DNA from: Desulfotomaculaceae bacterium
Lineage (GTDB): Bacteria > Bacillota > Desulfotomaculia > Desulfotomaculales > Pelotomaculaceae
Direction of reading: 5' to 3'
NCBI GenBank assembly: GCA_028702695.1
Contig: JAQVOH010000004.1
Location: 24,565 to 75,032 of the forward strand
Length of the DNA stretch: 50,468 nt
A program made the translations under genes and the position numbers. Positions 20,527-30,085 of the stretch are shown one piece after another; positions within the stretch are counted from its first letter, which is position 1; every line of letters begins with the position of its first letter. Under the pieces are notes generated by a model. That model did not search any database. It saw only the letters and a program-made list of their open reading frames with translations, and was not told the DNA's origin.

Positions 20527-21798
20527 TTATTTAATCCGCTCCAGCGCCTTGCGCCCCACATCATGCCGGTAGTGCATGCCGTCGAAGTGAATCTTTTCCA
20601 CTGCCGCGTAAGCCCGTTCAATCGCTGAAGGGATGTCCGGACCGGTTGCTGTCACACCCAGCACCCGTCCCCCGGCTGTGACAATTTCATCGTCCTGCGC
20701 GGCGGTACCGGCGTGGAAGACGACAACATGCTCACCTGGCTCTTCCAGCCCGTAGATGACTTTCCCCTTCCCATAAGAACCGGGATAACCTCCTGAGGCC
20801 AGCACCACACACACTGCAGCCTGGTCCTTCCACTTGATTTCAATTTGCTCCAGGCGACTGTCCAGGATGGCCTCGATGATATCAACCAGGTCGGTTTCCA
20901 ACAGCATCAGCACCGGCTGAGCTTCCGGGTCGCCAAAGCGCGCGTTGAATTCCAGTACTTTCGGCCCACTTTCATCAACCATCAGCCCGGCGTAGATAAC
21001 ACCGCGATAGGTCCGGCCCTCATCGTTCATCGCCCGGACCATCGGAATTAATATTTCTTCCATGGTTCGCCTGTGCACCTCGGCAGTATAGACCGGTGCC
21101 GGAGCATAGGCTCCCATGCCGCCGGTGTTCGGTCCCTGATCATGGTCATAGGCGCGCTTGTGGTCCTGGGAGGAAATCATAGGGACTACACTGACACCAT
21201 CAGTGAAGGCCAGGATGCTGACCTCCTCGCCCACCAGACACTCTTCAACAACCAAGCGTTCACCGGACACTCCAAAATCTTTATCCACCATAATTGAACG
21301 TACCGCCTCGAGCGCGCTCTCCTCATCCAGTGCTACGATTACCCCTTTTCCCGCAGCCAGCCCATCAGCCTTGACCACACAAGGAGCACCAATTCGTTTG
21401 ATGTAGGAAGTGGCCTCAGCAGGGTCGGTAAACACAGCATAGGATGCTGTGGGAATACCATACTTGGCCATGATCTCTTTGGACAGCACCTTGCTGCCCT
21501 CAATCTCTGCCGCCAACCGGGAAGGACCAAAAATTTTCAGCCCGGCCTCCTCAAACCTATCAACGATGCCCGCGTTAAGGGGCACTTCCGGTCCTACCAC
21601 AGTAAGGTCAATTTTGTTTTTGAGAGCAAAATCCAACAACCCCTGGATATCCCCCGCACTTATATTGATGCAGTCAGCGTCCCTGGCAATGCCTGCATTG
21701 CCAGGGGCACAGTAAATCTTAGTGACGCGGGGGCTTAGCTTCAGCTTCCACACCAGGGCATGTTCACGCCCACCGCCACCTACAACCAAAACCTTCAT
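20527..21798 (-). CDS. purD: Phosphoribosylamine-glycine ligase PurD (GARS)
   Basis: ATP-dependent joining of glycine to phosphoribosylamine. The 423-residue ATP-grasp enzyme starts MKVLVVGGGGREHALVWKL and shows CAPGNAGI, VVGPEVPL, VVKADGLAAGKGV, DQGPNTGGMGAYAPAP and EFNARFGDPEAQ. GGAGGG sits ten bases before the ATG at 21798. Last gene of the pur cluster; a strong hairpin lies between it and purH. Confidence 0.96.
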   Translation of the reverse strand: MKVLVVGGGGREHALVWKLKLSPRVTKIYCAPGNAGIARDADCINISAGDIQGLLDFALKNKIDLTVVGPEVPLNAGIVDRFEEAGLKIFGPSRLAAEIEGSKVLSKEIMAKYGIPTASYAVFTDPAEATSYIKRIGAPCVVKADGLAAGKGVIVALDEESALEAVRSIMVDKDFGVSGERLVVEECLVGEEVSILAFTDGVSVVPMISSQDHKRAYDHDQGPNTGGMGAYAPAPVYTAEVHRRTMEEILIPMVRAMNDEGRTYRGVIYAGLMVDESGPKVLEFNARFGDPEAQPVLMLLETDLVDIIEAILDSRLEQIEIKWKDQAAVCVVLASGGYPGSYGKGKVIYGLEEPGEHVVVFHAGTAAQDDEIVTAGGRVLGVTATGPDIPSAIERAYAAVEKIHFDGMHYRHDVGRKALERIK

Positions 21799-21827
21799 GA
21801 ACGAACCCTCCAATTTTTAAGAAGCAA

Positions 21828-21863
21828 GGGTGGAAGCAGGAGAACCGTCCCCTGCTTCCACCC
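21828..21863. repeat. REP-like perfect hairpin between purH and purD
   Basis: GGGTGGAAGCAGG and CCTGCTTCCACCC form a perfect 13-bp stem around a ten-base loop. The loop region contains GAGAACCGTCC (21840-21850), whose complement GGACGGTTCTC recurs at 36837-36847 upstream of hpt. No T tract follows on the minus strand, so it is more likely an intergenic palindromic repeat than a terminator, though it could lower purD expression. Confidence 0.6.
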
Positions 21864-21872
21864 CTGACTAGG

Positions 21873-23414
21873 TTAGTGTTTAAAGTGCCTCATTCCTGTG
21901 AAGACCATAGCCATCCCGGCTTCATCACATGCTTTAATCGACTCCTCATCGCGGATGGAGCCGCCCGGCTGGATGATGGCGGTGATGCCGGCGCCGGCTG
22001 CTTCAAGCACAGTATCGTTGAAGGGGAAGAAGGCATCTGAACCCATGACAGCCCCGGCTGCTTTTTCCCCGGCTTGGCTTATGGCAATCCTGGCCGAACC
22101 CACGCGGTTCATCTGGCCCGCTCCCACACCAATGAGCTGGCGATCCTTGGTGAATACAATGGCATTGGACTTGACATGCTTGACCAGGGTCATGGCAAAA
22201 ATAAGTTCTTCCATTTCCTTTTGGGTCGGGGTTCTCTTGGTCACCACTTTCAACTCAGGCAGCTTTAGTACCTCACGGTCGAATTCCTGCACCAAAAGGC
22301 CGCCGTTTACCCTTCTCATATCCACGCGGTCGTTGGTTTGGCCGGTTATCTCACCGGTTACCAGCAACCTTAATTTCGTTTTCTTCTTCAATATTTCAAG
22401 GGCGTCATCCTGATAGCCCGGTGCAATAATAGCTTCCACGAAGAGTTTGGCCATTTCCTGTGCGGAAGCGGCGTCCACCACCCGGTTTAGCGCCACAATA
22501 CCGCCATAAGCTGACACCGGGTCGCCTTCCAGAGCCTTAAGGTAAGCGTCGACCAATTGTGCCGAAGCAGCACAGCCGCAGGGGTTGTTATGCTTGACGA
22601 TGACCACAGCCGGCTCAATAAATTCTCTCACCAGTTCAAAAGCCGAGTTGATGTCCAGGATGTTGTTATACGACAGTTCCTTGCCCGCAAGCTGAGTAGC
22701 ATTGCCGACGCAAGGCCCTGCCACCGCCGGGTCGCGGTAGAAGGCAGCCTGCTGGTGGGGGTTCTCTCCGTAGCGCAGGACTTGCGCCCGCTTGAATGAG
22801 AGATCCATGGTTGGCGGAAATAGTTCCGCACTTTCGCCGCTCCCGGACAGGTAAGCCGTGATGGCGGTGTCGTAAGAGGCGGTATGGGCAAATGCCTCCC
22901 GGGCCAGAGCCATCCTCAGCTCCCGCCCATCTTCACCCTTGCGCAGGGCATCCAGCACCTCGCCGTAGCGCTCCGGATTGACGATGACCAGCACATTTTC
23001 ATAGTTCTTGGCCGCCGAACGGACCATGGTGGGACCGCCGATGTCAATATTTTCGATGGCCTCCGCCAGGGTTACCCCGGGCTTGGCGATGGTCTCGCGG
23101 AAAGGATACAGGTTCACCACTACCAGGTCGATGGGGGTGATGTTGTGCTTTGCTAACTGGCCTAGGTGGTCAGGATTTCTCAGGGCCAGGATGCCGCCGT
23201 GCACGGTGGGGTGCAGGGTCTTAACCCGGCCGTCCAATATTTCCGGGAAACCGGTGACGTCGGAGATATATGTAACCGGCACACCCGCCTCCCGCAGGGC
23301 TTTAGCCGTACCCCCGGTGGAAACAATCTCAACTCCCAGTTCCGCCAGCCCGCGTGAAAACCCAATTACACCAGCTTTGTTTGATACGCTGATTAAAGCA
23401 CGTTTAAGAGCCAA
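21873..23414 (-). CDS. purH: Bifunctional AICAR transformylase / IMP cyclohydrolase PurH
   Basis: Catalyses the last two steps to IMP. The 513 residues comprise an MGS-like IMP cyclohydrolase domain (about 1-195: [59 protein letters not shown]) and an AICAR transformylase domain with [13 protein letters not shown], the catalytic [19 protein letters not shown] and [15 protein letters not shown]. Full length. It also takes up AICAR released by HisF/HisH. ATG at 23414, 15 bases after purN. Confidence 0.97.
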   Translation of the reverse strand: MALKRALISVSNKAGVIGFSRGLAELGVEIVSTGGTAKALREAGVPVTYISDVTGFPEILDGRVKTLHPTVHGGILALRNPDHLGQLAKHNITPIDLVVVNLYPFRETIAKPGVTLAEAIENIDIGGPTMVRSAAKNYENVLVIVNPERYGEVLDALRKGEDGRELRMALAREAFAHTASYDTAITAYLSGSGESAELFPPTMDLSFKRAQVLRYGENPHQQAAFYRDPAVAGPCVGNATQLAGKELSYNNILDINSAFELVREFIEPAVVIVKHNNPCGCAASAQLVDAYLKALEGDPVSAYGGIVALNRVVDAASAQEMAKLFVEAIIAPGYQDDALEILKKKTKLRLLVTGEITGQTNDRVDMRRVNGGLLVQEFDREVLKLPELKVVTKRTPTQKEMEELIFAMTLVKHVKSNAIVFTKDRQLIGVGAGQMNRVGSARIAISQAGEKAAGAVMGSDAFFPFNDTVLEAAGAGITAIIQPGGSIRDEESIKACDEAGMAMVFTGMRHFKH

Positions 23415-23429
23415 GCTTATTACCTCCTG

Positions 23430-24047
23430 TTATTTATTTTTGTTAACGTATACTTTTCTGCCTTCAACCTTCAGCCGTCCCTCTGCATAAAGCCGGATAG
23501 CTTCCGGGTAAATCTTATGTTCCTGCTCTAAAATACGGGCAGACAATTCATCGGCAGTATCTTCGTCATAAACCGGAACCACAGCCTGGAGGATAATCGG
23601 CCCGGTATCCATGCCCTCGTCAACAAAATGCACGGTACAGCCGCTGAATTTGACCCCGTAGGCCCAGGCCTGTTCCTGGCCATGCAATCCCGGAAAGGAC
23701 GGCAGGAGCGCCGGGTGGATATTCACAACTCTGCCCGGGAAGGCTGCCAGGAGTACCTTGCCCACAATTCTCATATAGCCAGCGAGGCAGACAAGTTCCA
23801 CCCCGTGCTGTTTTAAGCGGTCAACAATCGAGCTTTCGTACGCGTCCTTGGATGGGAAATCCCTGTAATTAAAGTGTCCGGCCGGGAGGCCCGCCATCCT
23901 CGCCCGCTCCAGCGCGAAAGCCTCTTTTTTGTCACTGATGACCACGGCTACCTCAGCGTTGATCCTGCCGGCAGTTATCTGATCCAGGATGGACTGGAGG
24001 TTTGAGCCCCGGCCGGAGGCCAAAATACCCAGGCGTAGCTTGCTCAC
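23430..24047 (-). CDS. purN: Glycinamide ribonucleotide formyltransferase PurN
   Basis: Uses 10-formyl-tetrahydrofolate to formylate GAR. The product of 205 residues has LGILASGRGSNLQSI, SLAGYMRI-type CLAGYMRIVG, and the catalytic Asn-His-Asp set in VVNIHPALLPSFPG and HFVDEGMDTGPII. The GTG at 24047 with AGGAAGG upstream was preferred over an earlier in-frame start lacking homology. Confidence 0.95.
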   Translation of the reverse strand: MSKLRLGILASGRGSNLQSILDQITAGRINAEVAVVISDKKEAFALERARMAGLPAGHFNYRDFPSKDAYESSIVDRLKQHGVELVCLAGYMRIVGKVLLAAFPGRVVNIHPALLPSFPGLHGQEQAWAYGVKFSGCTVHFVDEGMDTGPIILQAVVPVYDEDTADELSARILEQEHKIYPEAIRLYAEGRLKVEGRKVYVNKNK

Positions 24048-24217
24048 TTGTTCCTTCCTCTCCTTAGCAAAGACCAATTTTTACATATTAATACTTGGTC
24101 CCCATGAAAACAAGAGTCCCGCATACGGAGCAATACCCCAATAAATGCTTACGAAGCTCATCCTACATCAAAACCAACCCAGAGTATGCTCAATGCTTTG
24201 CAGACTTCTCAAAAGGG

Positions 24218-25261
24218 CTACACATAGCTTACTTCCCGCTTGCCTTCCACCACTTCGCCCACCAGGTAGCTTGCCTCACCCCTGGCAGACAGATCAGCCA
24301 TCACCGCACCGGCTTCCTCGCGGGGAACCACTGCGACAATGCCTATACCCATGTTAAAAGTCCGCAGCATTTCTTCTACTGCAATATTACCAGTCTCTTT
24401 AATCAGGTCAAACACCGGAGGTACTGTCCAGGACCCCAAACGAAACTCAACCCCGGTCCCTTCCGGCAGCACGCGTGGCACGTTTTCCGTGAGGCCGCCT
24501 CCGGTAATGTGGGCCAAGCCTTTAATTCTAAACCGGTTCAATAAAGGGAGGACGGCTTTTACGTAAATTTTGGTGGGCGCGAGCATTTCTTCGCCCACGG
24601 TCCGCCCCAGCTGTTCCAGATATGTATCAGCGCCGTACCCGGCGACCTCCAGCAGGACTTTACGGGCCAGAGAGTAGCCGTTGCTGTGCAGCCCCGTTGA
24701 AGGCAGGCCGATTACTAGGTCCCCCGGCGCTATAGCCCGGCCGTCAATAATCTTGCTGCGTTCCACCACGCCTACGGCGAAACCAGCTATGTCGTATTCC
24801 TCCGGTCCATAAAAACCAGGCATTTCAGCAGTCTCCCCGCCTATTAAAGCACAACCTGCCTGGCGGCAGCCCTCAGCCACGCCGCTCACGATGGCGGCTA
24901 CTTGTTCCGGCACCAGACGCCCGACTGCCAGGTAATCGAGGAAAAAGAGCGGCTCTGCCCCCTGCACCAGGATATCGTTGACACACATGGCCACCGCATC
25001 TATACCTACTGTATCATGCCGGTCTGTCAGCATGGCCACGCGCAGCTTGGTACCGACACCATCCGTACCGGAAACCAGAACCGGCTCCCGGTACTTGTCC
25101 TTATTGAGGGCAAAAAACCCGCCAAAGCCACCGATATCGGTCAAGACCTCAGGCCTGAACGTGCTGCGCACGGCGTCTTTCATCAGGTGGACAGCCTTAT
25201 TGCCGGCTGCAATATCCACCCCGGCGTCAGCATAAGTGAGGCTCTTCTTCTTTTCGGTCAT
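24218..25261 (-). CDS. purM: Phosphoribosylaminoimidazole synthetase PurM (AIRS)
   Basis: ATP-dependent ring closure of FGAM to AIR. The 347 residues begin with [17 protein letters not shown] and show [48 protein letters not shown] and [22 protein letters not shown] precedes the ATG. About 170 bases lie between it and purN and 212 before purF, wider than elsewhere in the cluster. Confidence 0.96.
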   Translation of the reverse strand: MTEKKKSLTYADAGVDIAAGNKAVHLMKDAVRSTFRPEVLTDIGGFGGFFALNKDKYREPVLVSGTDGVGTKLRVAMLTDRHDTVGIDAVAMCVNDILVQGAEPLFFLDYLAVGRLVPEQVAAIVSGVAEGCRQAGCALIGGETAEMPGFYGPEEYDIAGFAVGVVERSKIIDGRAIAPGDLVIGLPSTGLHSNGYSLARKVLLEVAGYGADTYLEQLGRTVGEEMLAPTKIYVKAVLPLLNRFRIKGLAHITGGGLTENVPRVLPEGTGVEFRLGSWTVPPVFDLIKETGNIAVEEMLRTFNMGIGIVAVVPREEAGAVMADLSARGEASYLVGEVVEGKREVSYV

Positions 25262-25473
25262 GTAAACCCTCCGTATTTAGACGTAAGTCGTTGGTCGTGA
25301 TTGTAAACATACGTTGTCTGAAGTAAGTGATTGGTTGTATATTTGTCACAGTTCATAAGGCGTTGGCCAAAAGGTTGCATATAAACAATCTGTTACAACC
25401 AGTTTTCTCAGAATAACGTTTGGATAAACTTCGCCATCAAGCTGGCCCTCACATCGCTATATTTTCAAAAACT

Positions 25474-26931
25474 TTAGCTGAACCCGTTTCCTTCTTCAAA
25501 TACCAGCTTGCCCTGCAAGTGGGGATTGGGCACATAGGTCGGATAGTCACCGCTGAAGCAGGCTGTGCAGAAGTTGCCCCGCGCCTCCCCGAATATCCCC
25601 AGCAGGCCTCCCAGACTCAGGTAGTGCAGCCCGTCCGCGCCGATATGCTCTCTGATCTCCTCAACCGTTTTGTGAGCGGCGATCAGTTCGCCTTCGGAGG
25701 TGTCGATGCCGTAATAGCAGGGCAAGATGGTAGGAGGTGAGCTCAAGCAAAAATGGACTTCCTTGGCCCCGCATTCCCGTACCATGCTCACGATTTTAGC
25801 ACTGGTGGTGCCCCGTACGATGGAGTCATCCACCAGGAGCACCCTTTTACCCTGCAGCAAATCCCGGACCGGGTTTAGCTTTAGCCGTACCCCTAACTCG
25901 CGGATATCCTGCGAAGGCTGAATAAAGGTACGGCCAACATAGCGGTTCTTCATCAGCCCCTCCTCAAAGGGTATGCCGGATTCCTCGGCAAAGCCCCTGG
26001 CGGAGATCGTCCCCGAATCGGGTACCGGTATCACCAGATCGGCATCAACCGGATATTCCCTGGCCAATTGGCGCCCCATCTCACGCCGGACGCGGTTCAC
26101 ATTAAACCCATCAATACGGCTGTCGGGACGAGCGAAGTAAATATATTCAAAGATACAGTGGGCCTTGGGGCGGCGGACCTGCAGGGACTTCAGCGATTGC
26201 AGGCCATCCTCGTCAATCACGACGATTTCGCCCGGTTCCAGATCTCGTACGAGTTCAGCTCCAATGATATCCAGCGCGCAGGATTCCGAGGCCACAACAT
26301 AAGCGTCACCCTTGCGGCCCAGGCACAACGGTCGGAAGCCAAAAGGATCGCGTATGGCAATCAGTTTGTTTTCGGTCAGGACCAGGAGCGAGTAGGCCCC
26401 CTTTAGATCAATCATAGACTTGACGATGGCCTCAACCAGGCTGTTCTGACTGTAACGGGCAATCAGATTGACAATAACCTCGCTGTCAGTGGTGGATTGA
26501 AAAACCGAACCGCTTGAGGACAGTTGCTGGCGCAGTTCGTTAATATTAGAGATGTTGCCGTTATGAGACAGGCCAATCATCCCCCGTGAATAGTTAAAAA
26601 CCAGAGGCTGGGCGTTAGCCGGGTTGTTGGAGCCGGTAGTGGAGTAGCGTACGTGTCCGATCGCCAGGTGCCCCTGGAAGCTGCCCAGCTTCTCGTCGTT
26701 GAAGACCTCTGAAACCAGCCCTACACCTTTAACCAATTGAAGCTTGCTGCCGTTTCCAACAGCTATCCCGGCGCTCTCCTGTCCCCGGTGCTGCAGGGCA
26801 TATAGGCCGTAGTAGGTAAGCCTGGCTACGTCAAGGCCTGGTCCGTAGATGCCAAAAATACCGCATTCCTCCCGCGGCTTATCCAGCGTAGGTAAGAGCT
26901 CATCGAGCTCATTTCCAAAATCTCCGCCCAT
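25474..26931 (-). CDS. purF: Amidophosphoribosyltransferase PurF, Fe-S type
   Basis: First committed step of purine synthesis: PRPP plus glutamine to phosphoribosylamine. The 485 residues start with a propeptide followed by ECGIFGIYG, whose cysteine becomes the N-terminal nucleophile after cleavage. The glutaminase domain has RYSTTGSNN; the PRTase domain has VLLVDDSIVRGTT. Cysteines at AHCIFEY, HFCLSSPPTILPCYYG and NFCTACFSG match the [4Fe-4S] cluster ligands of the B. subtilis enzyme, which make it oxygen-labile. It follows purC directly; purS, purQ and purL, usually here, are missing. Confidence 0.95.
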   Translation of the reverse strand: MGGDFGNELDELLPTLDKPREECGIFGIYGPGLDVARLTYYGLYALQHRGQESAGIAVGNGSKLQLVKGVGLVSEVFNDEKLGSFQGHLAIGHVRYSTTGSNNPANAQPLVFNYSRGMIGLSHNGNISNINELRQQLSSSGSVFQSTTDSEVIVNLIARYSQNSLVEAIVKSMIDLKGAYSLLVLTENKLIAIRDPFGFRPLCLGRKGDAYVVASESCALDIIGAELVRDLEPGEIVVIDEDGLQSLKSLQVRRPKAHCIFEYIYFARPDSRIDGFNVNRVRREMGRQLAREYPVDADLVIPVPDSGTISARGFAEESGIPFEEGLMKNRYVGRTFIQPSQDIRELGVRLKLNPVRDLLQGKRVLLVDDSIVRGTTSAKIVSMVRECGAKEVHFCLSSPPTILPCYYGIDTSEGELIAAHKTVEEIREHIGADGLHYLSLGGLLGIFGEARGNFCTACFSGDYPTYVPNPHLQGKLVFEEGNGFS

Positions 26932-26963
26932 TTTGCCCCTCCTTAAGATCCTTTCATTCTGAG

Positions 26964-27683
26964 TTAACTAAAACTCTTCCCGGTCAGCCGTTTATACACT
27001 TCTTCATAAGCCTCTTCAACATTGCCCAGGTCACGGCGGAAACGGTCCTTGTCCAGCTTTTCGTGAGTGTGTTTATCCCAAAAACGGCAGGTGTCCGGAG
27101 AGATCTCGTCGCCCAGAATAACCTCGCCCTTGTGTATACCAAATTCAAGCTTAAAGTCCACCAGGTCGATATTTTTGTCTGACAGGTATTCGAGCATAAT
27201 GTTGTTTATAGCCAGGGCAATGTCCCGAATACGCTCCATTTGTTCAGGCGAAGCCAGGTCAAGCGCCCTGATATGATAGTCGTTAATCATGGGGTCGCCC
27301 AGTTCGTCGTCCTTGTAGTAATACTCAAGGATTGGTGAGGACAAGGCGGCGCCTTCCGCCAAGCCCAGGCGCTTGGCCAGGCTGCCGGCAGCAATATTGC
27401 GAACCACAACCTCTACCTGTATGATTTTCAGTGTTTTAACCAGCATCTCCCGGTCGCTCACCAGCTCCACAAAGTGGGTAGGTATCCCCCGCTCTTCCAG
27501 TAGACGGAAAAACACTCCCGAGATTTGGTTGTTCAGCACACCTTTGTTCTGGATGGTGCCTCTTTTGGCGCCGTTCAAGGCCGTGGCATCGTCCTTGTAC
27601 ACTACCAAGTACAAATCAGGATCATCTGTGCGGTAAACCCGCTTAGCCTTTCCTTCGTAAATCTGTTCAAATTGACGAGGCAA
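26964..27683 (-). CDS. purC: SAICAR synthetase PurC
   Basis: Adds aspartate to CAIR with ATP. The 239 residues show the family start [55 protein letters not shown] and [13 protein letters not shown]. The TTG at 27683 is preferred because GGGAGG lies seven bases upstream; an earlier GTG overlaps that ribosome site. Confidence 0.95.
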   Translation of the reverse strand: MPRQFEQIYEGKAKRVYRTDDPDLYLVVYKDDATALNGAKRGTIQNKGVLNNQISGVFFRLLEERGIPTHFVELVSDREMLVKTLKIIQVEVVVRNIAAGSLAKRLGLAEGAALSSPILEYYYKDDELGDPMINDYHIRALDLASPEQMERIRDIALAINNIMLEYLSDKNIDLVDFKLEFGIHKGEVILGDEISPDTCRFWDKHTHEKLDKDRFRRDLGNVEEAYEEVYKRLTGKSFS

Positions 27684-27737
27684 TCTTAAACCTCCCACAT
27701 CTTATTTTATAATTTACAATTTTTTTAATTTACAATG

Positions 27738-29033
27738 TTACAGGCCAAACCTGCTGTATATTTCATCAATGTTTTTCAGGTGGTAGTTATAGTCAAAGAG
27801 TTCATTGACCTCCTGGGGACTGAGCAGCGAGGTCACCTCGTTATCTGCCAGTAGCAGGTCGCGGAAGCTCTCTCCGGTGCGCCAGGACTGCATGGCGTTG
27901 CGCTGCACCAGTTCGTAGGCACGCTCCCTGGTCAGACCTTTTTCTTCCACCAGGGACAACAGCACCCGCTGGGAGAAAATAAGGCCGTGCGTGCGTTCCA
28001 CATTCTTGAGCATGTTTTCCGGGTAAACTTGCAGGTTAACGATAACGTTGATGAGCTTGGCCAGCATGTAGTCCAGGGTGATCGTAGAGTCAGGGACAAT
28101 CACTCGCTCTACCGAGGAATGTGAGATATCACGTTCATTCCACAGCGCCACGTTTTCCATGGCGGCCAAAGCATTGCCGCGCAGGAGGCGGGCCAGCCCG
28201 GAGATGCGCTCGCCGGTGATGGGGTTGCGTTTGTGTGGCATAGCCGAGGAACCTTTTTGGCCTTTCTTGAACTGCTCCTCAACCTCGAGGATATCAGTAC
28301 GCTGGAGGCTGCGCAGCTCGGTGGCAAACTTGTCCAGAGAACTGCCGATAACCGCTATCGTGGTCAAATACTCGGCGTGACGGTCCCGTTGTAGTATCTG
28401 GGTGCTCACTGTGGCAGGCTTCAAGCCAAGCCTGCCACAGACATGCGCCTCGACGTGCGGGTTAATATTGGCGTAGGTCCCGACTGCTCCGGAGATCTTC
28501 CCTACGCTAATAGTTTCCACCGCCCGCTTCATTCTCTGGATACTGCGTTGTGTCTCATCTACCCAGAGCAGCATCTTTAGACCAAAGGTGATGGGCTCGG
28601 CGTGGATGCCGTGGGTACGACCGATCATCACGGTGTTGCGGTGCTCCATAGCTTTTTCCAACAGGGCTTCCTTCAGCCTTTCCAGCCTCACCAGCAGCTG
28701 GCGTCCAGCCTCTTTCATCAATGTAGCCATAGCCGTGTCCAAAACGTCCGAGGAGGTCAGGCCAAGGTGGATGTACTTGCCGGCTTCTCCCACGTACTCA
28801 GATACGTTGGTGGTAAAAGCAATGATATCATGGTTGGTCACTGCTTCAATTTCAGCAATGCGCTGCACGTCAAAATTGGCCTTTTCCTTGATTTCAGCTA
28901 GCGCTGCCGGTGGTACCTGCCCCAGTTCGGTCAGTGCCTCGCAGGCATAAATCTCAACATCCAGCCACTTGCGGAACTTGTTTTCCTCGGACCAGACAGC
29001 TTTCATTTCAGGTAGAGTGTACCTATCAATCAT
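27738..29033 (-). CDS. purB: Adenylosuccinate lyase PurB
   Basis: Releases fumarate from SAICAR and from adenylosuccinate, so serves both IMP and AMP synthesis. The 431-residue fumarase/aspartase-superfamily protein has HDIIAFTTNVSEYVG, LGLTSSDVLDTA, RTHGIHAEPITFG and the flexible catalytic loop GSSAMPHKRNPITGERI. GGGAGG before the ATG. Second gene of the pur operon. Confidence 0.96.
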   Translation of the reverse strand: MIDRYTLPEMKAVWSEENKFRKWLDVEIYACEALTELGQVPPAALAEIKEKANFDVQRIAEIEAVTNHDIIAFTTNVSEYVGEAGKYIHLGLTSSDVLDTAMATLMKEAGRQLLVRLERLKEALLEKAMEHRNTVMIGRTHGIHAEPITFGLKMLLWVDETQRSIQRMKRAVETISVGKISGAVGTYANINPHVEAHVCGRLGLKPATVSTQILQRDRHAEYLTTIAVIGSSLDKFATELRSLQRTDILEVEEQFKKGQKGSSAMPHKRNPITGERISGLARLLRGNALAAMENVALWNERDISHSSVERVIVPDSTITLDYMLAKLINVIVNLQVYPENMLKNVERTHGLIFSQRVLLSLVEEKGLTRERAYELVQRNAMQSWRTGESFRDLLLADNEVTSLLSPQEVNELFDYNYHLKNIDEIYSRFGL

Positions 29034-29102
29034 TGGTTAACCTCCCGCTACATTTAAAACTTACTTTTATGAATAACACTATCGACTATTCAGTAATAAA
29101 CC

Positions 29103-29627
29103 TTATTTTTTCAACCGGGCCAGATACACGTCGATGCCCAGTTCATTCAAAAGAGCGTCCTTTTCAGCAACCTGCCTGGCCAGCTTGGCTTTCAAAGCCG
29201 CAACCTTGGCCCTGACCTCAAGGTCCGTGGCGCCAATGATTTGGGCGGCCAGAATGCCGGCGTTTTTGGCCCCGTTAATAGCCACGGTGGCTACCGGTAT
29301 ACCGGATGGCATTTGGACAGTGGCATAAAGAGCGTCAACCCCATTGAGAGGCCCCGACTGCAGGGGAACGCCGATAACCGGTAGAGGAGTGTGCGCCGCT
29401 ATTACACCTGCCAGGTGGGCAGCCTGGCCGGCTCCGGCGATAATTACCGCAAGGCCCCGCTCCACAGCAGTTCTAGCGTATGTGGCGGTTTTGTCCGGGA
29501 TCCGGTGGGCGGAGGATATGACCACTTCACAGGGTATCCCCAGTTCCCCCAGCACGTCAGAGGCTGCTCTCATTACCGGAAGATCAGAATCGCTGCCCAT
29601 GACTATGCCAACTAGAATTTTTGACAT
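29103..29627 (-). CDS. purE: N5-carboxyaminoimidazole ribonucleotide mutase PurE
   Basis: Class I PurE: converts N5-CAIR to CAIR. The 174 residues carry VGIVMGSDSDLPVM, SAHRIPDKTATYA, IAGAGQAAHLAGVIAAHT and GVPLQSGPLNGVDAL. The usual partner PurK is not next to it. GGGAGAG upstream of the ATG. First gene after the riboswitch-terminator leader. Confidence 0.94.
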   Translation of the reverse strand: MSKILVGIVMGSDSDLPVMRAASDVLGELGIPCEVVISSAHRIPDKTATYARTAVERGLAVIIAGAGQAAHLAGVIAAHTPLPVIGVPLQSGPLNGVDALYATVQMPSGIPVATVAINGAKNAGILAAQIIGATDLEVRAKVAALKAKLARQVAEKDALLNELGIDVYLARLKK

Positions 29628-29695
29628 TTTTAGTATCTCTCCCTTTGGTAATGCATTTGTACCAAAATATATATCATTTAAGAAATACTGTTTCT

Positions 29696-29753
29696 AAAAA
29701 AGCATAAGCCCGGACGAATAGGATTTCGAGTGAAACCTACCCGCCTGGGCTTT
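29696..29753 (-). terminator. Riboswitch expression-platform terminator before purE
   Basis: On the minus strand AAGCCC pairs with GGGCTT and the stem continues with small bulges (GGCGGGTAGG with CCTATTCGTCC, then TTTC with GAAA) to an ACTC loop. After the stem comes ATG followed by CTTTTTT. The 5' arm shares AAAAGCCC with the 3' end of the ykkC aptamer, so ligand binding should prevent termination. Confidence 0.85.
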
Positions 29754-29900
29754 TCTCCCTGATCGGTGTAACCTTAAAGGAAATGGCTGTAGACTGAAAA
29801 CCGAATACCGGCCATCTTCCATCAGGCCTGTGCCGCTTGGACCGAACCGCCCTCCCCTTAAGGCTGAAGACATGGAACCCTAGGCACACTTTCTCTCCGT
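29746..29900 (-). ncRNA. ykkC-class riboswitch, PRPP type
   Basis: Minus-strand sequence shows the ykkC core: GUGUGCCUAGGGUUCC (29892-29877 region), GGUCCAAGCGGCACAGGCC (around 29842-29824), UUACACCGAUCAGGGAG (around 29770), and the closing AAAAGCCC. The AAGCGGCACAGG form and the place directly before purE fit the subtype reported to sense phosphoribosyl pyrophosphate (ykkC-2b), an ON switch for purine genes. The guanidine and ppGpp subtypes are less likely from context. No guanine aptamer was found in tandem. Confidence 0.82.
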
Positions 29901-29911
29901 TTGTGGTTTAA

Positions 29912-29940
29912 GTTATACAAAACAACATGCCCGTATTCAA
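29912..29940 (-). promoter_or_regulatory. Promoter of the pur operon with palindrome around -35
   Basis: Minus strand TTGAAT (29940-29935), 17 bases, TATAAC (29917-29912); start near 29905, just before the riboswitch. The -35 hexamer is exactly the six-base centre between GCCCGT and ACGGGC (29929-29946), an inverted repeat that could be an operator or a chance hairpin. Confidence 0.7.
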
Positions 29941-30085
29941 ACGGGCTGGATTTGTACAGACTTATATTAACAATTTTCTAGAATAATTTCAACATCAAAA
30001 GACTTTTAATTTAAAGTTTATGTACATTTTATACTGTATTTCTATCGGTTGGTTGTCCAAATAGCGGGATAAAGGTATTGGCAAT

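Noticed and set aside
21898-22413. Long open frame on the plus strand inside purH
   Set aside because: Exactly antisense to strongly conserved purH sequence, low-complexity product, no ribosome site.
24095-24544. 149-codon plus-strand frame over the purN-purM gap and purM
   Set aside because: Mostly antisense to conserved purM residues; no recognisable domain.
29947-30085. Guanine aptamer in tandem with the PRPP riboswitch
   Set aside because: No purine-aptamer core sequence found; the stretch lies upstream of the promoter.
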